From Oscillospiraceae bacterium (GTDB lineage Bacteria > Bacillota > Clostridia > Oscillospirales > Ruminococcaceae), in NCBI GenBank assembly GCA_016303235.1, contig JAEDMB010000021.1, positions 1-19,504 of the forward strand: a stretch of DNA of 19,504 bases. The letters run 5' to 3'. Numbering within the stretch: position 1 is the stretch's first letter; each line of letters starts with the position of its first letter. The notes under the pieces are model-generated. The model did no database searches. It worked only from the letters and a program-made list of their open reading frames with translations, and was not told where the DNA came from. Positions 15,713 to 19,504 of this stretch are shown one piece after another. The position numbers were made by a program, and so were the translations under genes.

Positions 15713-17386
15713 TTACTTTGGAAAAACAACCTTGCGGTAGGTATCAAATTTAAACCACTTTCTGAAATATTCCGCATTGTCGGGATTATATTCAGAAAGA
15801 AAATCTCTTAATTCTGAATCTGATGATACTTTTATTTCAAATCCTCTGCCGTTTATGAGAGGGAATCCGCTGTATTTGTATTCACTGAAAGGAATTATTT
15901 CAGCAATTTTCCTGTTTCGGATTTTTACGGCTGTTTTATCTCTTAATACAAGTATATCAAAGCTTTCGGGATAGCTGTAACTCTCACCGGAAACCGGAAT
16001 TTCTTCTCCTGTTGTATATGTTTTATGAACAGGCTGATATTTGAGTACATTAAGGCTTGAGGCATCATAGAAAAATTCTTCAAAAATATCTCCTCTTGCG
16101 GTAATATCACCGTTTCTGAAAGATGCTCTTTCACTTGATTCAGCCTTTTCGTCTGTTTTCTCAACAACTCCGCAGGCTGATGTCATATTTGTTACACGGT
16201 CAATGAGTATAAGTTCACCAAGTGTCTTATGCGATGAAAATAAATCTGCAACAATTCCCTCCGCAAGCTTTATATCACATAATGCAATGCCGTTTTTTGA
16301 AAGACTGTCTGCTTTTATATGCTCTCCGGTATTTACATCAACTGCATATTCAATATTTGTAACTATTCCGGATATTGTTTTAGTTCCGAGCTTTACAAGA
16401 TAGTCCTTTCCGGCAACAAGAGGTTCATCGTCTGTCCATAAAAGCGAAACAGTAAGCTTTTTATATACTGCAATATTGTTATCTTTTACAAGAACACAGC
16501 CTCTTGATACATCTACTTCTTTATCAAGGGAAATTGTAACAGGCTGACCTTTATAAGCTGTATCTGAATTTCTGTCAGTTACAAGTATGCTTTTTACATG
16601 AGCTTTTTCATTGCTCGGAAGTGCAATAATTTCATCGCCTACGCTTATACTGCCCGATTCAATCTGTCCCTGAAATCCTCTGAATGTATGGTCGGGACGG
16701 CATACCCTCTGTACAGGCATATAAAATCCCTGCTCTTTGTCATCGGAGCTTATATCAACATTTTCAAGATATTCAAGGAGAGGCTCTCCCAAATACCATG
16801 GAATATTTTCAGACTTTACAGTAACATTATCTCCTTCTGTTGCAGAAAGAGGAATTATTTTCACATTTCCGAGAGGAAGCTCGGATTCAAGTTCAGAAAT
16901 CTGCTTTTCAATTTCTCTGAAACGTTCTTCGCTGTATCCTACCAAATCCATTTTATTTACTGCAAATACAAAATATTTTATTCCCATAAGACTGCATATT
17001 CTTGCATGGCGTCTTGTCTGCACGAGAACTCCCTGAGATGCGTCAACGAGAATTACTGCAAGGTCGGCAAATGATGCTCCGACTGCCATATTTCTTGTAT
17101 ATTCTTCGTGTCCGGGGGTATCAGCTACGATAAAACTTCTGTTATCTGTGGTAAAATAACGGTATGCAACGTCTATTGTGATACCCTGTTCACGTTCTGC
17201 CATAAGACCGTCAAGCAGTAATGAATAGTCAATTTTTCCGTTTCTGCTTCCGACTTTGCTGTCAAGCTCAAGAGCTTTTTTCTGGTCGGCATAAAGCAGT
17301 TTTGAATCATAAAGAATATGTCCGATAAGCGTTGACTTTCCGTCATCTACGCTTCCGCATGTAATAAATTTAAGTAAACCTTTCAT
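15713..17386 (-). CDS. cysN: Sulfate adenylyltransferase subunit 1 (CysN GTPase) with unusual C-terminal extension
   Basis: This 557-residue protein is the GTPase subunit of the CysD/CysN ATP sulfurylase, which uses GTP hydrolysis to drive APS formation from sulfate and ATP in the cytoplasm. The G motifs are all present: P-loop GSVDDGKST (residues 11-19), EREQGITID switch I (64-72), DTPGHEEY (89-96), NKMD (144-147) and LSA in G5. Two EF-Tu-like beta barrels follow, ending near residue 415 with the conserved IDRVTN segment. About 140 further residues follow (beginning RNGDITARGD, ending RKVVFPK). They lack a P-loop, so this is not a CysNC bifunctional enzyme; a similar-length tail may be usual in clostridial CysN but I cannot confirm it. 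The ATG overlaps the cysD stop by one base (TGATG), implying translational coupling. Confidence 0.93.
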   Translation of the reverse strand: MKGLLKFITCGSVDDGKSTLIGHILYDSKLLYADQKKALELDSKVGSRNGKIDYSLLLDGLMAEREQGITIDVAYRYFTTDNRSFIVADTPGHEEYTRNMAVGASFADLAVILVDASQGVLVQTRRHARICSLMGIKYFVFAVNKMDLVGYSEERFREIEKQISELESELPLGNVKIIPLSATEGDNVTVKSENIPWYLGEPLLEYLENVDISSDDKEQGFYMPVQRVCRPDHTFRGFQGQIESGSISVGDEIIALPSNEKAHVKSILVTDRNSDTAYKGQPVTISLDKEVDVSRGCVLVKDNNIAVYKKLTVSLLWTDDEPLVAGKDYLVKLGTKTISGIVTNIEYAVDVNTGEHIKADSLSKNGIALCDIKLAEGIVADLFSSHKTLGELILIDRVTNMTSACGVVEKTDEKAESSERASFRNGDITARGDIFEEFFYDASSLNVLKYQPVHKTYTTGEEIPVSGESYSYPESFDILVLRDKTAVKIRNRKIAEIIPFSEYKYSGFPLINGRGFEIKVSSDSELRDFLSEYNPDNAEYFRKWFKFDTYRKVVFPK

Positions 17387-18285
17387 CAGAAATAACCTTC
17401 TCTCTTTCTTCTTTCCATACTTCCGGCTGATTCGCTGTCAATGACACGTGTCGTACGCTCTGAAGATACTGCACTTAATGTTTCATCAATAATTTCGTTA
17501 AGAGTTTTTGCGGTGGATTCAATTCCGCCCGTAAGAGGATAACAGCCCAGAGTTCTGAAACGTACTGACTTGTATTCCGGAACTTCTCCATCTCTTAACG
17601 GGAATCTTTCATCATCAACCATAATAATATTTCCGTCACGTTCAACAACAGGACGCTTGTCCGCAAAGTAAAGCGGTACTATATCTATATTTTCACGCTT
17701 GATATACTGCCATATGTCTTTTTCAGTCCAGTTTGAAAGAGGGAAAACTCTTATACTTTCGCCCTTGTGGATTTTAGCATTGTAAAGTTTCCACATTTCG
17801 GGACGCTGATTTTTGGGATTCCAGGCCTGAGCCTCATTTCGGAAAGAGAATATTCTTTCTTTTGCACGTGATTTTTCCTCATCACGCCTTCCGCCTCCGA
17901 AAGCAGCTGTAAAACCGTATTTCGAGAGAGCCTGTTTTAATGCCTGTGTTTTCATAATATCAGTATATGCAGAGCCGGAATCAAACGGATTTATTCCCTG
18001 TTTTATACCGTCCTCGTTTGTATATACAAGCATTTCTATTCCGAGTTTTTTCGCTGTATCGTCACGGAATTTTATCATATCTTTGAATTTCCATGTCGTA
18101 TCGATATGAAGAAACGGAAACGGTGGTTTTTCGGGATAAAATGCTTTCATAGCAAGGTGAAGCATTACCGAACTGTCCTTTCCTATTGAATAAAGCATAA
18201 CAGGTTTTTCACATTCCGAGGCAACCTCTCTTATTATATATATAGCCTCTGCCTCCAGCTCATCGAGATGTGAGTATTCGCTCAT
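17386..18285 (-). CDS. cysD: Sulfate adenylyltransferase subunit 2 (CysD)
   Basis: These 299 residues match the usual CysD length (about 300). This is the catalytic ATP pyrophosphatase-fold subunit that adenylates sulfate to APS, partnered with CysN. Visible signatures are the PP-loop SIGKDSS (residues 33-39), HIDTTWKF, GGGRRDEEKSRAKERIFS, FPLSNWTEKDIW, RTLGCYPLTGG and the typical RRKREGYF C-terminus. The AAGGAG site ten bases before the ATG overlaps the stop codon of the upstream ferredoxin gene, 14 bases away, so expression is coupled along the operon. The presence of the RTLGCYPLTG segment and of the CysN partner separates it from CysH-type PAPS reductases. Confidence 0.96.
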   Translation of the reverse strand: MSEYSHLDELEAEAIYIIREVASECEKPVMLYSIGKDSSVMLHLAMKAFYPEKPPFPFLHIDTTWKFKDMIKFRDDTAKKLGIEMLVYTNEDGIKQGINPFDSGSAYTDIMKTQALKQALSKYGFTAAFGGGRRDEEKSRAKERIFSFRNEAQAWNPKNQRPEMWKLYNAKIHKGESIRVFPLSNWTEKDIWQYIKRENIDIVPLYFADKRPVVERDGNIIMVDDERFPLRDGEVPEYKSVRFRTLGCYPLTGGIESTAKTLNEIIDETLSAVSSERTTRVIDSESAGSMERRKREGYF

Positions 18286-18299
18286 TTATATTTCACTCC

Positions 18300-18611
18300 T
18301 TAGTATTTATTTGATTCTTTGCTGTTGATTTGTATTTCTGTAACTCTGCCGTCATAATGTTCGATAATCCAGTTAAGGATATCGCCTTTTTTCTCGGTAT
18401 GGACAAGGCTTCCCATACCGCCTGTATCAGCTCCGAGAAAGAATTTCACGGCATTAACGGGACATTCCTTTATACAGGAAGTACAGCCCCAGCAATCTTT
18501 GGGATATTTTATGTATGCCTTTTTTCCGTCAAGCTTTATAAGACTGCCGGGGCATACTTCTGAACATTTTCCACAGCCTACACATTTATTTCTGTCAATT
18601 GCTATGCTCAT
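18300..18611 (-). CDS. aprB: AprB-like ferredoxin subunit of APS reductase
   Basis: This 103-residue protein carries two [4Fe-4S] motifs: C10-x2-C13-x2-C16-x3-C20-P and C40-x2-C43-x2-C46-x3-C50-P. The second motif, reading DCWGCTSCIKECP, and the following segment with GSLVH, an ILNW and a DG pair resemble the adenylylsulfate reductase beta subunit, which passes electrons to the FAD of AprA. It is shorter than AprB of sulfate-respiring bacteria (about 150 residues), the missing part being the C-terminal tail that wraps AprA. The start codon lies inside the 3' end of aprA (17-base overlap) and AGGAG is about ten bases upstream. Genetic linkage to AprA and CysDN supports the role. A generic ferredoxin is the alternative. 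Confidence 0.8.
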   Translation of the reverse strand: MSIAIDRNKCVGCGKCSEVCPGSLIKLDGKKAYIKYPKDCWGCTSCIKECPVNAVKFFLGADTGGMGSLVHTEKKGDILNWIIEHYDGRVTEIQINSKESNKY

Positions 18612-19504
18612 AAATCTGATTCTCCTTTACAAGCTCACGCTTTATAATTTTTACTGAACCGTTTTCAAGTCTTGAATTTATATAGCATTTAAAATTTATA
18701 TTATCCTTTTCGGGATAGTCAAGATTTTCTGCAAAGCTATGCCAACGGGTTTCCTTTCTTGCCTTAAGATGTGCAATAAGACTATGACACACCGTCAGAC
18801 GTTCTTTCAGTTCATATATGAACATAAGCTCATGACAGTCATCAGCGTGAAGATTTCCGGCAAGTTTTTCAAGCTTTGATATTTTTTCATCTGCAAGGTC
18901 AAGCTGTTTCTCATTAAAACGGTAATTTGTTTTTATTCCGCCAGCATATGAATCCATTACGGTCTGCATAGCCTCCTCAAGCTGTTCACATGTAAAAAGT
19001 GAACCGGTATCAGAGAAATATTTTTCAGTTTCAGAAAGATGTTCCGATATTTCAGCATTGCTTATATCAGGTGTTTTTTCTGATTTTATATATTCAAGTG
19101 CCGAAAGTGCTGATATTTCACCCTCTGCCAATGCTCCTGTAACATACTTCTGAGGACAGCCTCCCGCAACATCTCCCGATGCGAAAAGTCCATGTATTGT
19201 TGTAGCTCTTTTTGTATCTACCCAGTAACCGCTTGCGGTATGACCTCCGACAATATACGGTTCAGTTCCCTCGATTTCAACATTCTGCTGTGAGGGATTT
19301 TTTCCGCTTTCTATCCATTTTATAGTCTGTGAGGGAGACATATTAAGATATGCTTTGATAAGTGATTCGTCCTGTTCGGGAGTTATTCCCTCTGTTCTGA
19401 GATAGCAAGGCCCTCTGCCCTCTATGTTTTCCGTAACAGTTCCGTGTACTCTCTGCGAAGTAGTCAGACCGTATTTGTTTTCATATACTTCACCGAGTGA
19501 ATTT
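18595..19504 (-). CDS. aprA: AprA-like adenylylsulfate reductase flavoprotein, C-terminal part (5' truncated by window edge)
   Basis: The frame is open from the window edge (first full codon at 19503) to the stop at 18595-18597, showing the last 302 residues. The reading frame continues upstream of the ATG at 19339-19341, which is internal (YLNMSPSQT). Visible features are VHGTVTE and EGRGPCYL, then the FAD-binding segment GLFASGDVAGGCPQKYVTGA, characteristic of the succinate dehydrogenase/fumarate reductase flavoprotein fold, followed by the helical C-terminal domain with HDLM-type spacing (HADDCHELMFIYEL). Paired with the AprB-like ferredoxin and CysDN, it most likely reduces APS to sulfite plus AMP. 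Sulfate-respiring AprA is longer overall (about 630 residues), and whether this one is full-size cannot be judged here. A fumarate-reductase-like paralogue is a less likely alternative. Confidence 0.82.
   Translation of the reverse strand, partial: NSLGEVYENKYGLTTSQRVHGTVTENIEGRGPCYLRTEGITPEQDESLIKAYLNMSPSQTIKWIESGKNPSQQNVEIEGTEPYIVGGHTASGYWVDTKRATTIHGLFASGDVAGGCPQKYVTGALAEGEISALSALEYIKSEKTPDISNAEISEHLSETEKYFSDTGSLFTCEQLEEAMQTVMDSYAGGIKTNYRFNEKQLDLADEKISKLEKLAGNLHADDCHELMFIYELKERLTVCHSLIAHLKARKETRWHSFAENLDYPEKDNINFKCYINSRLENGSVKIIKRELVKENQIYEHSN

Noticed and set aside
15713..17386. CysN as a bifunctional CysNC (GTPase plus APS kinase)
   Set aside because: The C-terminal 140 residues have no P-loop, and the only GxxxxGKST motif is the N-terminal GTPase one.
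18595..19341. ATG at 19341 as the start of a short 248-residue protein
   Set aside because: The frame stays open to the window edge with clear AprA-like sequence upstream (GRGPCYL), and no ribosome binding site lies before this ATG.

Overview
The window looks like chromosomal DNA from a low-G+C Gram-positive anaerobe of the Clostridia, most likely a Ruminococcus-like member of the Oscillospiraceae. The pointers are AT-rich DNA with strong GGAGG-type ribosome binding sites, F-hand dockerin repeats typical of cellulosomal ruminococci, very large secreted BspA-type leucine-rich-repeat and fibronectin-III proteins, and a clostridial sulfate-activation cluster that pairs CysD/CysN with an AprA/AprB-type APS reductase. 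The genus is inferred from gene content; no rRNA or marker gene is present.

Left edge (1-1014, + strand): a visibly more AT-rich block holds the last 33 codons of an unidentified gene followed by small genes spaced like an immunity cluster. One of them (190-453) resembles Imm35/YrhB-type immunity proteins. This is plausibly the tail of a polymorphic-toxin locus, but the toxin itself lies outside the window. Between 1060 and 1263 a complete tRNA-Pro(GGG) unit lies on the minus strand, with a consensus promoter, the tRNA with encoded CCA, and an intrinsic terminator.

Centre-left (1323-2358, + strand): a single-gene unit with its own promoter and terminator encodes a DUF368 membrane protein, the PopT-type undecaprenyl-phosphate translocase family, which recycles the lipid carrier for cell-wall synthesis.

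Centre (2423-15526, - strand): a two-gene operon of about 13 kb makes two giant exported proteins. The promoter-proximal gene encodes 2691 residues: signal peptide, N-terminal dockerin-like pair, cohesin-like domain, alternating FN3 and Ig-like modules, PKD domain, Gly/Ser linker, an unidentified amphipathic beta-rich region, a probable beta-propeller, CARDB-like domains and a C-terminal type I dockerin. Twelve bases later comes a 1671-residue protein made almost entirely of about 58 BspA-type leucine-rich repeats in three complete capped modules. Together they suggest a cell-surface or cellulosome-associated adhesion or recognition system.

Right (15660-19504, - strand): the order of transcription is aprA (5' part missing), aprB, cysD, cysN, with overlaps or gaps of at most 14 bases and a strong terminator after cysN. 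CysD/CysN make APS from sulfate and ATP, driven by GTP hydrolysis, and AprA/AprB-type proteins would reduce APS to sulfite. No APS kinase or PAPS reductase is visible. CysN carries about 140 extra C-terminal residues that are not an APS kinase domain.
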